From Symbiodinium natans (lineage: Eukaryota; Sar; Dinophyceae; Suessiales; Symbiodiniaceae), in assembly GCA_905221605.1 (NCBI GenBank), contig CAJNDS010001032.1:1-40230 (forward strand): DNA of 40,230 bases, read 5' to 3'. The position numbers and the translations under genes are program-made. Within the stretch, counting starts at the first letter, position 1; every line of letters begins with the position of its first letter. This document shows positions 10,666 through 21,944 of this stretch, in pieces. A model generated the notes under the pieces. The model saw only the letters and a list, made by a program, of their open reading frames with translations. It was not told the DNA's origin and did no database searches.

Positions 10666-11907
10666 ATGGTTGAACCAAATGATCCCTTTAGATCGTCGAG
10701 GGGACGCATTGTATTTGGACTTGTTCAACCAAGCATCATTGGTCGACTTTGCCGTGAAGGACGCCAAGGGTTCGCAGGCTCAGGCTCTCTCTCTGAGTGC
10801 GCGCAGCGACACAGCAGAGGTTGCCTTGAGCTAGCCTCTTATGTGCACGAGAAGCGAACAGGCGATCGGGATGCAGCAACGTCTATGCTGGCCATGAAGC
10901 CAACGAATCTTTCCCATGACATTGCGCCGGCCTGGTTGGTATCGGAAGCATCGTTGTTTGCCCAAGGCGAGCACAAACGCCGTGAAAGGGCCAAGGCGCA
11001 GCGCGGAGAGTCGTCTACGCGCCCAAAGGAGCACCCAAGGGAGCTGGGCGAGGACGAGGAGCTAAGAAACAAGGAGGTGGCGGCAGACCGGCCGCAGCCG
11101 CCACTCAAGGCTGACACCGTGGCGGTCCCTCATGGGCAGCTGCTGGCTCATTGGGGGCGACGCCACCAAGTCAAACAGCAGAAGACGGAGGAGCAGACAC
11201 AGCGTATGATGAGTTTTCCCGCTCGCAGTGCCGCCGCACCGTTGTTTCCAAATTCATCCTCCGCTCGTTTGAGAAACGGGTTTTCCAAGAGGTTGCGGCT
11301 TTGGAAGTACACAGTCGGTTTGATCCATTTTCTCAATTTCATGCATGTGGGCACGAACAGACACAAGCAGAAGCTCTCTGGATCAGCGGCGCGGGCTGAA
11401 CCAAATCACGCGCAGAGAGCTGCGTGGAGACACCTGTTCGAGTTGAGCAGAGCTGGTCTTCGGGTCCGCCGGGAGGTCACTCCGACAGGCGGCCAATCAG
11501 CTGTTGCGGTGCCCGTCAAGTCCGCCAAGGTGGACGCGATGGGTTACGCATCAGTTTCCAAGACGCATGCCCAAGTGCCCATGGAAGCAGCACGTATCGT
11601 GGAGCCTTCGGGTGAACACGTGGTCGACATGTTACAAGCATTGCCATGTGACGAAAGCCAGTTTTATTCCCACGAAGAGAATGTCATTGATCATACCGGA
11701 AAGAGCAAAGTTATCCAACACGAACTGGAGCAGCAATGTGCATTTGTAGGCGGTTGCTTGGACGAATATGTAAGCTACTTTCACCGCCAGGATGTTCCTG
11801 CCAGCATGTGGGAGCGGAGGCTCTTCCGTGATGTCAAGGCAGTCGCTGGTTTTTCGGTAGATTTCGGTAGTTTCATAAAGATGGTATCTCTCAACGCAAG
11901 CTGTTGA
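10666..11907 (+). pseudogene. 413-codon ORF of the DIRS-like element
   Basis: This is the longest + strand frame of the element. Residues about 100-190 are charged and low in complexity (RRERAKAQRGE-type). About 200-240 is basic with aromatic residues. The rest is a mixed helical region ending in a Trp-Glu-Arg-Arg stretch near the stop. Just past the stop, coding sense continues in another frame (11912-12004), so the present stop reflects a frameshift. It probably covers the region between gag and reverse transcriptase. I do not recognise a catalytic motif in it. Confidence 0.4.
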
Positions 11908-11911
11908 TTGC

Positions 11912-12004
11912 TCCTTCAATTACCTTCTCACTGATCCGCGGCATCGTTCCGCCCTAGGGATGCAGGGGGCAGGGGCGCTTAGTCGTGTCCATGTAGCCAG
12001 TCCA
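11912..12004 (+). pseudogene. frameshifted continuation of element ORF
   Basis: Read from TCC at 11912, this gives SFNYLLTDPRHRSALGMQGA followed by GALSRVHVAS. It has no stops, while the frame of the preceding ORF is closed and hits stops here. The change of open frame at a position where both look protein-like is the signature of an indel. It is too short for family assignment on its own. Confidence 0.35.
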
Positions 12005-12484
12005 ATGCGTTCACGCAAGTCGCAGTACCGGCATGGATGAGTCCCGGTCAGGCTGTGGCCATCGGTGCGCCAAGAACTCATTCACATGGCGACTGCTGTT
12101 GATTTCATGTTCTTGAATGTGGGTATGCCCTTTTCGTCGGAATTACTGGCCACAGATGCCATGGGGCAAAGCGACCTCCTTTTTTTCTTTTGTCACTCCT
12201 TTATGCGTCCGCAGGAGGGTGTCCAGGTCGGGGGGCTCCTACGTTCACCTATATGCCGCGGGGAGGCGGCTGTCGGAGACCTGCTCAGCCTCGCGAGCCT
12301 GTGCCAAGAGGTTCCGCAAAGGAGGCGCGTCGCCCTCGCCCTGCTCAACGCTTACAAGTGGGAGCTCAAGGAGTGACGAGGCGTACGCGCGCTGCGCCGC
12401 CACCGCCAACAGACCCGTCCATCTGTGGACGCTAGCTTGGCGTGTGGCGGGTCGCAAGCGTGCTGGGGCCGCACGGGCACGGGC

Positions 12485-13002
12485 ATCGGCGAACCATGGT
12501 GGTTATGGCATTTGCCTGACTCAGGTCAGTGAAGCTGAGCTGGAAGCACTGAGAGCAAATTCAGAGCAGCTGGGTCTGGCGTTCAACTTGCATGACGATG
12601 TTGTTGATGGCATGCCTTTTCCAGAGAGAGCTTTGACACCAACAATCCCGTTGTCATTGCTTCCAGCTGCTTTGTCTTGCGAACCCCGACGGGAAGTGGT
12701 TGTGCAAGGTCGGTGGAAGGCCGCTGATCATATTTGCATAGGAGAAACAAGGGCTGTGTGGAAAGCACTCCGTTGGGTCGCTTCAAATCCCGCTCGTCAT
12801 GGCATGGTTTGGTATTCCTTGCAGGACAATATGTAAAGCCGTGCTTACTCGCGGTAGGTCATCATCTTGGGGCCTCAACGTGTATTGTAGGAAGAAGGCT
12901 GCAGTCTGTTTAGTCTGTTTGGCCTCCAGGATCCGTTTGCTTCTACCTTGGGTGGAAACGTCTCGCATGCCCGCGGATCATGCCTCAAGGATTCAAGCAT
13001 GA
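12485..13002 (+). pseudogene. RNase H-like region of the retroelement
   Basis: The frame ending at 12836 contains GRWKAADHICIGETRAVWKA and, 21 residues further on, WYSLQDN. The pattern W..xxHIxxxExxAVxxAL ... DN matches the RNase H-like domain of DIRS/Ngaro-type polyproteins, with the Glu and the DN Asp as candidate metal ligands. The sense then moves to the frame covering about 12830-13002, which has LPWVETSRMPADHASR, the usual WxxTxxxPAD-SR end of such domains. The change of frame near 12830 shows an indel. Confidence 0.5.
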
Positions 13003-13319
13003 GTGGAGGGCAATCGGCCTTCGCATGTTTACCGCGTGCGCTGGACCCACATCATATAGCTTCAGTCAAAGCCTCCACATTCAGGTGCTATCAGCAGTGC
13101 CTCCGGTTGTTTGTCATTTTCTTGATAGAGTCGGGCGCAAATCCTGGCTCAGCCGCAGAGCCGGACTTTTTGACTTTGCAATACAAGGCTTCCTGTCACT
13201 TATCACACTCCAAGCTCACACTTTACCTTTGCTTTCGGGGCCAGCCAAGTTGTTTGGGGTGCTCTTTGTGGCGGCAGGCTTCCCTTGTTTGGCAATTGGG
13301 CTTGTGGTCCAGTGCTTGA
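12990..13319 (+). pseudogene. tyrosine recombinase N-terminal domain remnant
   Basis: The frame contains ASVKASTFRCYQQCLRLFVI followed by FLIESG. The pattern S..T...Y......F..F of an amphipathic helical segment is typical of the SAM-like core-binding domain before the catalytic part of tyrosine recombinases. It stops at 13319 before the catalytic motifs, which appear about 200 bases later in another frame. Confidence 0.4.
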
Positions 13320-13514
13320 CGGGGCTTCGTCCCAGTGCGCGAGCAGGATGTTCTCAGGCCAACAGCTGCTTGTCCAAAATTTGCATTTCGTTTGGGAGTG
13401 GGCTGCGGTACAAAAGTCTGGTGTGAGCAAGTTGCATCTTTTCATTGGGGCCGTGATCCAGCGGTGGCTCGTGTGCTTCAGCAACTGTTGTATTAAGCGG
13501 AGCCTAAAAGTTAT

Positions 13515-13830
13515 TTGTTCAATGTTTCGTACGCTCAATATCGTGTGGAAAAGCTCTTCACTCCACACTCTCCTCGAGCCGGCTTTGCGACTGAGGAGTA
13601 TTCACGGGACTGCGGCGTGGCGGACATCCGACAAAGGGGCCGTTGGGCGTCGGAAAAGTCCTTCAACACATACCTCGACATGGTGTTCGCCTCGCAGGTT
13701 CAAGCGGCCTTTCACTTACGGGGAGTGGGCGCCGCGCAGCCTTACAGTGTGGAACATTTTGGCGACTATTTCCCGCCTATTTTCCGGTTCCCGCCCTGCT
13801 GGACGTTGATGGCGTCGAAGTCCCAGCACC
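13515..13830 (+). pseudogene. tyrosine recombinase catalytic end
   Basis: The translation contains TPHSPRAGFATEEYSRDCGV, then IRQRGRWASEKSFNTYLD. HSPR supplies the HxxR pair, GRW occupies the position of the second His/Trp, and the Tyr of NTYLD is the likely nucleophile. Spacing (about 23 residues from Arg to Trp and about 9 from Trp to Tyr) is right for the family. Conserved first Arg and Lys residues expected upstream are not in this frame, so only the C-terminal part survives. This is the strongest single domain call in the element. Confidence 0.6.
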
Positions 13831-15150
13831 GCCCGTCCTTCTTCCTCTTCCAACCTCCACTCCTAGGCGCCGGCAACGCCCTTCCAGAACGCACACGCCA
13901 GGGCCCAGACTCCGACGAGCCGTGTCGCGTCGCCTCTGGTGATCTTCAAGCGCAGGCGGCTCCTGCGGCCCCCTCCGTCGCACTCCGCGCAGCTTGGTGC
14001 GCTCACGTGTGAAAGGCTGGTGGTCCCGGCTTGCAGCTTTTGGCAGGAACGGAGCCTTTTGGTTGTGCATGCTGTTGCTCATCATGCAATGTTCCCAGTG
14101 GGGCTTTGTTGAGCAAGTGACGCGCCTAGTCTCCTCCATCGCCTTGGTGTCGGAGCGCGCCTCGGTGGCGGCGGCCGTGGCGTTGGATCACGGTACGGAG
14201 TTTGCCTCGACTATATCTTCGGCCGTGTGAGCCTTCGTCTCCGGCTGGTTGGACAGCGTGGTTGGGCGTGGACCTGCTCGATCTCCACTGCACCTCCACA
14301 GAGGGGCGGTCGGTCATGGGCGCTCATGGCTCCGTTCTGGTGGAGTGGATTCATTCGCTACACGGCCAGTCCGCTACTCGGACCAATCGCTCTGAAGCTC
14401 TCGCTCTTTGGGCATCTTTGGTGTCTTCCGTGGGCATCTCATTGCCGTACGTCGCCTCCACTGCTGCGGATTTGGAGGTACACGGGTTGTATTGGTCGGC
14501 GATAGGTTCGGCTTATGTGCTGCCCAGCGGGTATCTCATGTTTGCATCTCGCTACGTTGAGGTGCGGTTTGTGGCTCAGTGGGCCAATCCGCTATGGCAG
14601 CCCTGAACGTCAGCATCACCACTCAGCATGACCAGATTGAACGCCTGATTGGGAACATCACCGCTTCCCTGCCGGCCTCTTCCAATTTACATGAGCAAGC
14701 GGCCATGGTGGATGTCTCGTGGATGCCTCCTTCCAGGCGCTGCTGGTTATCTTTTCAGGCGGCTTTCCGCGCTGTGGTTATGCACTTACGGGCTTGGTGT
14801 CCTGGTTGGGCACCTTGCGGGGAGAGGGGCCTCATGGTGTTTGTGTCGTTGATGATTTTGCTGCGGAGCAACACCTTCAACCCTTTCCGTATTTTCAATG
14901 GCAGACTGCAGGCGGTATGGCGCGAAAGGACTGTTTTTGCTACGGTTACAAGAAGATGGGCCGGAGCTTTGCTCAGGCAGTTGCAATTCACCAATGTATG
15001 CCGCCCTACATCCTTATACCAGGTCTGCGAGACTAGCACTCACAAGATACGTTAACGTCTTGCCGCCACCAATGCGGGGGCTGGCTTTCAAGAACATGGA
15101 CGCATCGACGCTTTTCTTTTCACTTCGGCGTCGGTGCACAGTGCCAGCAG
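13831..15150 (+). other. decayed coding-like DNA downstream of recombinase
   Basis: Several + strand frames follow one another (13994-14230, 14202-14606, 14579-15055, 14719-15036), each with protein-like stretches (for example LVSWLGTLRGEG and CYGYKKMGRSFAQ) but none with a recognised domain. It may be a further ORF of the retroelement cut by indels, or a second old insertion. No terminal repeat was found that would settle the border. Confidence 0.35.
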
Positions 15151-16420
15151 CAGGAAGATGGCTCGGTCTGCGAGCCCTTAGCCATCAAATGAAGTTCACT
15201 ATTATGTTTCGTGCCACAATCTGGAACTGCCAGACTGTGCATTCCTGTCCACAGGAAGGCTGGGATGAAGGTGTTGCGGAAAGCTGTGCCATAACTTCGA
15301 CTCCAAGCGTCTCCCCGATGTTGTGTTCAGTCTGTACACTTTGAGCGCGCTCCTCCATGGGTAGCAGTGCAGAGGGCTTCTACGCTTCAGGGGTCTGGTT
15401 TGGAGGTTCGGAATGGCACGATGTTGATGCGAGCCCATCTCAGGAAAACGCTGAGGGTCACCTGTGCCTTCACTTGTTGTTGACTCTCCAAACTCCCCAT
15501 CCCTTTGTGGGTCTTCGGGCCATCTCCCACAGGGTTGGGGGTTTCGACTCATTCCCAAGATCTTCATGAGGCTTCAGACTCTGTGTTGTGGGGCCTCCTT
15601 CAAGGGGTCCTTGTAGGATGAAAGAGGGTGGGGGTCTCCTTTCGGGGTTACAAGCTGTTGCAAGTCTCCAAGCCCGAAAATGTGGCTCCTTGTTGAAGGT
15701 TCAGGGTCTCACGCTTGTACGGTTTTACAAGATTCCATGGTTTTCTAATCATCTATCCAAAAGTCTCTAGGGCTTGGGCTATCTCCATTCAGGGCTTGCG
15801 GTGCTTCTGGTGTCACACGCGACGAAGCCACAAGCGAGCAAAGACAAGAGTCGCACCCTAAACCCTAAAGCCTTAACGTTAAACCCTAAGCCCTTTTCAC
15901 CCTCAAATCCTGAACTCCCCTCTTCAGGCTCTTGACTGCTCAGCTTTACCTCAAAAGAAACAAGCCTCAGCCCAAAGGCAAACAAAACCCGCAGCCTCTG
16001 GAGCCACGGCCGCCGCCTTCTTGAGGGAAACTGCCCGTCGCTTTATGAGGAAGGGGTTTGGGGTTTAGGCTTTAAGAGTCTAACTGTTTGAGAGCATTCT
16101 TGAGATTGATCAAGAAGCGGTACCAGTAGGGGCTAGGGGACACATCTCTGAGGGACGGTTGGATTTCTTTGTCGAGTTCAGAACGTATACAAAGAGATGA
16201 GAATGTATAAGAATATATAAAATCATGCAGCAATATGCAATGTGATCATATACCATATTCTTCTTGACACATTTCAGCAGCGGAGGCCTCATCGAGACCC
16301 TCCAGGCTCCTGAGCGTTGGCCGCGCCGGGCCCTGAAAATCCTCTCAACACACAGAAAACAAATATTTCTGTGATTACATGTGATTACATAATACATATA
16401 TATATATATATTCTCAGGCA
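15151..16420. other. no gene seen; telomere-like and TA tracts
   Basis: Contains CCCTAAA-type units at 15855-15890, a GGGTTTGGGGTTTAGG stretch near 16050 and a TA tract near 16394-16411. One 79-bp - strand stretch (16254-16332), bounded by CAG and GT, reads openly (QGPARPTLRSLEGLDEAS-like) and could be a small exon. I could not join it in phase to the ORF upstream, so it is not called. Confidence 0.45.
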
Positions 16421-16960
16421 TCATTGCGTAATATTACATATTATGGTGTAACATAAAGGCGATGTGGCCCAACGGCATCGTGTGTCAGTTCCATCTGCAC
16501 CGCGGTCCATCATGTGCAGGTAGAGGTAGATGGGCTCTTGCGACCCCTTGCGTTCGAAGGGGGAGCTGATGGTCAGGGACCTGGAAAGGAAGGGCTCGGA
16601 GCAAAGAGGGCTAGAGTCCACCGTGTCTCCCAACCTTGCGAGGAGGTGCTTCCTCGTTTCGCCAGGCAGCCGAAGCACCAAGGGCGGCAGCGCCTCCGAG
16701 AAACAGCCCGACCCCCCTGACGCAATGGCCGGAATCTTAGGCCTGTAAATTGTAACAGTTCCTGGTGTTCGGCAGCTCCAAACACCGCAAATCGTGGCAG
16801 CCGACATGTTCGACATCTCCCCAAGCGCCATGAGAATCACATCATTTAGGCTCCGGAATGCTGCGAAAATAAAACATCCCCTCTGATTGTGCTCGGCATC
16901 CAGAGTTTCTTTCTGGTTCTCTCTGCACATTACAGCAGCTCCTGCTGCAAATTGCAGCAC
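16421..16960 (-). CDS. unknown protein exon/ORF
   Basis: A 179-codon - strand frame. The stretch from about 16866 down to 16490 looks coding, with segments such as VTIYRPKIPAIASGG, LPPLVLRLPGETRKHLLARL and EPIYLYLHMM. Possible 3' splice borders are CAG at about 16867 and at 16743. The first ~30 codons and the last ~25 look less like protein and may be intron or UTR. I do not recognise a family. It shares the strand of the genes to its right, which supports a real but incompletely defined gene. Confidence 0.35.
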   Translation of the reverse strand: MLQFAAGAAVMCRENQKETLDAEHNQRGCFIFAAFRSLNDVILMALGEMSNMSAATICGVWSCRTPGTVTIYRPKIPAIASGGSGCFSEALPPLVLRLPGETRKHLLARLGDTVDSSPLCSEPFLSRSLTISSPFERKGSQEPIYLYLHMMDRGADGTDTRCRWATSPLCYTIICNITQ

Positions 16961-17683
16961 GTCCTATGAGCCGTGCCTTGGCCTTTTTCAACAAGAACAC
17001 ATTTCCCTTGTGCGGACTCTTCTGCGGTTTTATACACTCGGCAACCTATTGTTGCAATGGCTGCACCTATGCTGGGGCGTTTGCGGCGCCACTTATGCCG
17101 ATGCTTCGCCCTTATAACTTATAACCTAGGACCTGAGCTCTTCCGCGCAGGTTCTGCAAACCTTCCGCGGCCCTCTGATGTCCACCCAGCCACAGAAGCT
17201 CGAGGCTAGAGGAGGCAATCCCGTAATTCGAAGGTCTGGTTCATAGAGCCTCTATCTTGGGGCAAACTCAACTTGTTTTTCGGATTCCAAAGACTATTTG
17301 GTGGTTTCATCAAGCCTTTTTCACGAAGGCTGAAAGCACTTGCAAAATCGTTTCCTTGTACACCTATGGTCACCTATGAGACTCCGGCGGGCGGTTCGAC
17401 CTTCAACCCGACCCCTAGCCTTGTTCAGCTGTTTCTTCGCTCTTGAGGGGGAGGAGGGTGAGCCCGCACTTAAAGCCAACAATTGCAGGCCCCAACCCTG
17501 TAACCCCTAGAGCACTTCAAGAACACAGTTTACGAGTACCGTCTATACAGAATTCCCGCATGTACTAATACAGATTTATACAGATTATATTTGATCGGTA
17601 AAATACTCCCCACGCGTGCCATGCCTTCTTCTCCACCGCCTGGCCAAGGGAAGCACAAAACCGCACGAGCTGAGGGCTTCAAG
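16961..17683. other. no gene seen
   Basis: Mixed DNA between two - strand gene candidates, with short overlapping frames only. It could contain introns or flanking exons of either neighbour, but none is defensible from sequence alone. Confidence 0.45.
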
Positions 17684-18627
17684 CTACGCTGCCGGGCTAC
17701 GGGGGGTCCGGGCCTCCTGGCCGCGGGCAGAGGCCTTCCGCACCTGGCGCGCATAGCGGCGGAGGGTGCCGTCGATGCCGGCCCAGTCCAGCGGCCGTGC
17801 AAAGCGCTTCAGCGTGGGCATGCCCATCCGGACCTGAGCACGGCTCTGCGATCGACACACTCCCCGAGCGCCCCTTTGGGGCTGCACTAAAAGCCAGGAA
17901 ATGGGGCGCGCCTCGGGCTCGTTGCCATGGCGCACCTGAGACGCATGTCAGACGCATGTCATGAGTGACAAGTCACCAGCAGACACGACGAAGTCCTGCC
18001 CTCCATTGCCCTCCTTCTATATTGGTGCCAATTTGCCAACTGCGATGACCGTTGCAGTCGAGGGCACGAATCGCAGGTGGGCCTCTTCGATGTCCAGGAG
18101 TTCCGTGCTTGCATTCAACAGCAGCGTCATCTCCGCCAGCTCGTCGTAGCACTCCAGCTGCGTCTCCTTGAGACCATCATACCCACCAAGAGGAACGTAT
18201 GAAACATGCTCAAAAGACTGGCAAAGAGCCCTCTCCCTTCAAAAGCCCGGTGGCCGTGCTGCTGGCAGATGCGGCCGGCGAGTGTCGAGACGCCAGCAAA
18301 CTGTTTGGCAATGCCTCGAGGGAGGCGGGGTCCTGGCTGTGAGAAAGGAAAAAGCAAACACTCAAAGGGGAATGAATAGGGCAGTCTCTATGGGGGGCCA
18401 CCAGGGCATGGACGTAAAGCTCTCACAACGGAATCACAATGATTCACTGTCCAATTGTCGGCTTGTGGAGAAATCGCTTTTGGCGACATGCATTCAGCCG
18501 AGGCTCGTTCGGAGATGTCGGGTCGGCCTCTGCAAAGATTTCCGGAGGGGTAGAGATTCTGAGCTGCAGCGTTGACGCATCGTCTGCGCAGCTATGTTCC
18601 CCAGAAGTAGCTATCACCAACACTTGG
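17684..18627 (-). CDS. unknown multi-exon gene, last three exons
   Basis: Three - strand stretches join in phase: 18627-18492 (136 bp, after CTTTGTACTTGCAG), 18217-18044 (58 codons, after TTGCCAG) and 17833-17684 (50 codons including TAG, after GTGCTCAG). Both donors would be GC (after AAT at 18492 and after ATC at 18044), leaving introns of 274 and 210 bp. The product contains PRLN, then SFEHVSYVPLGGYDGLKETQ, an acidic helical stretch (LECYDELAEMTLLLN), and a basic C-terminus (MPTLKRFARPLDWAGIDG, RRYARQVRKA). The 5' exons were not found. I do not recognise the family. The joins are inferred from open phase and splice-like borders. Confidence 0.4.
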
Positions 18628-19120
18628 CTGCAAGTACAAAGAACAATTGGTGAGTCCAGCTCACGAGCCCAGCTCACATCTCAAGCGCTCTTCAGAGAAC
18701 TGGGACCAGGAAATTCTTGCGAGCACTAACAAGCAAGCAAACTCATAAACTGATTCTTGAGCGTTTGACCCCTTGAACCCGTAGTCTCTCTAGAAGCCGG
18801 GTAAGGTTTGGCTGACAGCTAGCATGCAGAAGCCGGCTGACGGACCTCTAGCTGCATTCGGGAATCGACGTCCTCGGTCAGCGCCAGCCTCAAAAACATG
18901 AAGAAGCCAGCGAATTACATTCTACAAGAAAAAGGTGAGCCATATGGGCCATATGTCCTGGGGCCTCGGAATTCTCACTAGGGGCAAAACCGAGGAAACA
19001 CCCGGTGAGGCAGAAAACATCCAGGCTCGCGCTGAGAGGATGCTGAGGTTTGGGGTGGTGTTTGGTATCAGCACAGTTCTTCAGCTACCAGCATACACAC
19101 ATCCAAGTACTACGACTCTG
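18628..19120. other. no gene seen
   Basis: Between two - strand genes. A GTGAGC donor-like site near 18658 (- strand) suggests that more exons of the 17.7-18.6 kb gene lie here, but no phase-compatible exon could be defended. Confidence 0.4.
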
Positions 19121-20680
19121 TCATGAGCTCGCTTCTGAACTACATGGGTATTGGCCTATATTAGGTGTCCTTGTGCAGCCGAGCTGCAGATGGTAGGTGG
19201 CTTTCTCCCCGTAGAGGAAGCGTGGTAGCGTGACGTGGAAGACATCGACAGGAACAACCTGGCCCGAAGGGGCTTTCAGCGGCACACGCAGGCAGCGTGG
19301 AGCACCTTCGTTGGACCGATCGTCTTTCATGTCATCCTCCTGAACAGCGGGCAACAGGAACCCATCGAACTTCTCTTGCGCCTCTTTGCCATCGATGAGC
19401 TCCCGAAAACTTCGCCCGGCAAACTCCTCCTTGCTTGCCAGCAGCCTTTGAAGGCACGGTGCACTGCCGGAGATCCGGAACTTGCTGTCCACCAGCAGCT
19501 CTCCGTCGCAGATGCCTTTCAGCATCTGGCGAAAGCCGGAGATCAGAGAATCTGAGTCCTTAGACTGAAACGACGCCGAGATGCACTCCCGCAGAGTGAA
19601 CTCCAAGAGGAACGGCACGACGTTGCACACCAAGGTCTGGAAAGCGATGTGGAACACAAGCAACCATAGGTTCAAGCCGCTCTTTCCGTGAACCTGTGCT
19701 GTGGCCCAGATGTAGAGAACCGTGTGGAGTACCGAATACACCACCGTCATTGCACCTGCTGGAAAAAGTATTCCATGCAGGACCTGCGCTCCGATGACCA
19801 TGCCAAACCGGCCCAAGAAGTCGTCCTTGCTGCCGCAGCCACTGCTGATCGTGGCCACCATGTTGATGATGCTGAAAAATGCGTGAAAACTATGCAAAGA
19901 CTTGCAAGGTAGCTGATTGTTGACCACAACACCATAGCATACAACAATCAGCGACAAGGTGAAAAGCCAACCTCCACAGCAGAAGCTGGGTTCGCGCACC
20001 AACTCCACGACAGACACCAACATCAGGACCATCACGGGGCGAATGAACAGCCGAAGGAAGGTCAAGAACATCGACAGGCGAACACGGCAAAGTTCCTGAA
20101 CCCAAAAACATAAACCGCCAAAGGCAAATACTCTGAGTATTACGATTAGTATTCGTATTTAGTATTTTAATATGGCCGTTTTATTATCATTATCAGGGGC
20201 GCTCGACGCCTCTTCGACTCGCATGGCCATTGGACTGAGGTCGGCATCGCCCTTCCACCAGGCTCGCGTCGTGCGTGTTAGGTGCCGGATCCAGGTCTTG
20301 AAGTCCGCCTGTGACCGACAGGGATTAGAGAACATCAGGGTTTAACTTAGGGTTTTGGGATAGCTACCGCGAGATACGCGCGAGCACTGCGCAGCACGCT
20401 TTTTCCGTGAGAGCTGAATGGCCCTGCGTGATGCAGGTTTTCAAGGGGTCGGTCAATGAAAGGGCGTTCTATTTACGGACACAGCCTCGGCTCTCCCTCT
20501 ACGAGGACCTGAGCCAAGATGAAACTCACGAATGTTTAGGGTTGAGGGTCTTGAGGGTCTTGAGGATTCGAAGACCATGGTCTCCTTAAAGGACGAGATG
20601 AGGGCCTGTGTGAGATGCCAGTGCCACACCAGCACAGCAGCGGCCGCGCTGGCCAGAACGAGGAAGCGCCAGGTGTCCAT
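19121..20680 (-). CDS. multi-pass membrane protein with C-terminal PAS-like domain
   Basis: The main exon runs 20095-19121. It follows TTTTTGGGTTCAG, opens with ELCRVRLS and continues from the ATG at 20071. It encodes about five hydrophobic helices (for example FIRPVMVLMLVSVVEL, WLFTLSLIVVCYGVVV, LWLLVFHIAFQTLV), then a soluble part from about FRQMLKGICDGELLVDSKFR onward. The pattern LVDSKFRIS, GRSFRELI, EKFDGFLLP and VPVDVFHVTLPRF suggests a PAS-type sensor fold. A possible first exon (20680-20576) encodes MDTWRFLVLASAAAAVLVWH and ends in phase at ATG|GT, giving 359 residues in all. TM-plus-PAS proteins of this sort are, from memory, a large family in Symbiodinium. Ligand and partner are unknown. 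The intron holds TTTAGGGTTGAGGGTCTT-type repeats. Confidence 0.6.
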
Positions 20681-21407
20681 TGAGCGTCTTCAATCTCAAT
20701 GATGGAATTTTCCCAAAAAAAGATTGCTCTATGAAATGTAACGTGGTAAGTTCTCAAATTATCAAGCTGTACATACGAATATACCAACACGCAAGCCTCC
20801 ACCGTCCGGTCTCTCCCATGAGTCAAGTTAAAAAGCTTGAATCCAAAAGCGGAAGCACCGGCACACGCCAAGCATTATTTTGAATTATACTTCTTCGAGA
20901 TGTAGGGTTTAAGGCCTTTAGGGTTCTTCTGGTTTCCGTTCTGCATCTTCTTGGGTTAACATGGCCCGAGTCCGCATTCCTTGCCTAGCTCTGGCCTGCA
21001 AACTCTGCCTGCTGCACAACGTTGCCTTCGCCTTCAATGATTTGGCGCGGGCGGGCTCGTTGAGCTAGTGACAACAAGGCAAAAAGGGCGTCGCGTGAGA
21101 TAACTGCGCAAGCGCCGACGTCAAGGAAAACGCCCCTGCGCTCCACTCACAATGCATGCTCCGTCGTTTTAAGCAAGCTTGCAACGACCGAGTCTGTGGG
21201 AGCACGGCAATCCTCGTGCTGGCCCCAGACGAAAGTCACAATCAATCCTAATATCCCGACTTGAAAGTCGTCGGACCAACTTGAGGTGATCATCACGGGA
21301 CAGCCAGCTCGCAAGTACTCGACGTTGTGAGGAGATCGCCTACCTGGAATTCCCCATCATAAGGTTCAACGGCCCTGCAGGGCAAGGACAACAAGATCGC
21401 TGGTGGT
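20681..21407. other. no gene seen
   Basis: Contains TTTAGGG-like motifs near 20905 and 20925 and short frames on both strands. No exon, RNA or repeat structure beyond that is supported. Confidence 0.45.
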
Positions 21408-21884
21408 TCAGTTGTGAACTTGCCAAGCTCTAAGCAATGCCACTGCAACATCCTGGCCACCTCTACAAAGTCCAAACGGACCCCGGGATGAAGAAAACAT
21501 GACAACTCTCACGGCACCGTCCAACAACAAAAATGAGGAGGCAGTTGTCCCTTCCATCAGCACGATGGACGCCGCACTCCTGATAGCATTGCTTTCCAGG
21601 CGCATCTTGAAGCGCACTACGAATGTAGTGTAATCCTTTGCCAAAGTAAGCAAAGCATGCTCCCCGGCAACCGTCCAATACTGATCGCCAAATTTCTCAC
21701 AGCTGCCGCCATTGGACGTTTCGCACCTGTACGCGTCGCTGACCTGCATGAACGTGCGGTCTTCTGGAGGTGGATCTGGGCTGACTTGGACTGCCAAGGA
21801 CCAGAGACTGCTTGCGTCAAACATGTCCTCCAAGACTGTGACGGGTAGTGACTTCAATCCAAAGATGGTCTGCTGTTGGGGCAT
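21408..21884 (-). CDS. unknown ORF, possibly an exon
   Basis: A 158-codon - strand frame with a protein-like run (FGLKSLPVTVLEDMFDASSL, then TFMQVSDAYRCETSNGGSCE, then HALLTLAKDYTTFVVRFKMR). The last 40 codons look less constrained. No family recognised. It follows the next ORF pair on the same strand and could belong to the same transcript, but I could not find an in-phase splice. Confidence 0.3.
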   Translation of the reverse strand: MPQQQTIFGLKSLPVTVLEDMFDASSLWSLAVQVSPDPPPEDRTFMQVSDAYRCETSNGGSCEKFGDQYWTVAGEHALLTLAKDYTTFVVRFKMRLESNAIRSAASIVLMEGTTASSFLLLDGAVRVVMFSSSRGPFGLCRGGQDVAVALLRAWQVHN

Positions 21885-21944
21885 CCGACGGTCTTGATCA
21901 TCAGAGCGTCCACCGGGCCCTGCTACTGAGCAGCTCGGAGAAGT

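Larger units (their letters stand above)
9900..14600 (+). mobile_element. decayed DIRS-type tyrosine-recombinase retroelement
   Basis: On the + strand, in order, there are gag-like remnants, a long charged ORF, a block conserved in a second frame, an RNase H-like segment, a W-ET-R-PAD-SR segment, and a tyrosine recombinase N-terminal and catalytic part. RNase H followed by a tyrosine recombinase instead of a DDE integrase is the arrangement of DIRS-like retrotransposons. The frame changes at least five times, so this copy cannot encode the intact proteins. A clear reverse transcriptase YxDD motif was not found by eye, and no terminal repeats were recognised. Borders are approximate. Confidence 0.55.

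Noticed and set aside
15855-15890. CCCTAAA units as a chromosome end
   Set aside because: Only a few imperfect units within continuous sequence; similar short copies occur at many other places in the window.
18247-18300. 54-bp open stretch (FAGVSTLAGRICQQHGHR) as an extra exon
   Set aside because: The intron to the next exon would be only 29 bp and the neighbouring exons join better without it.
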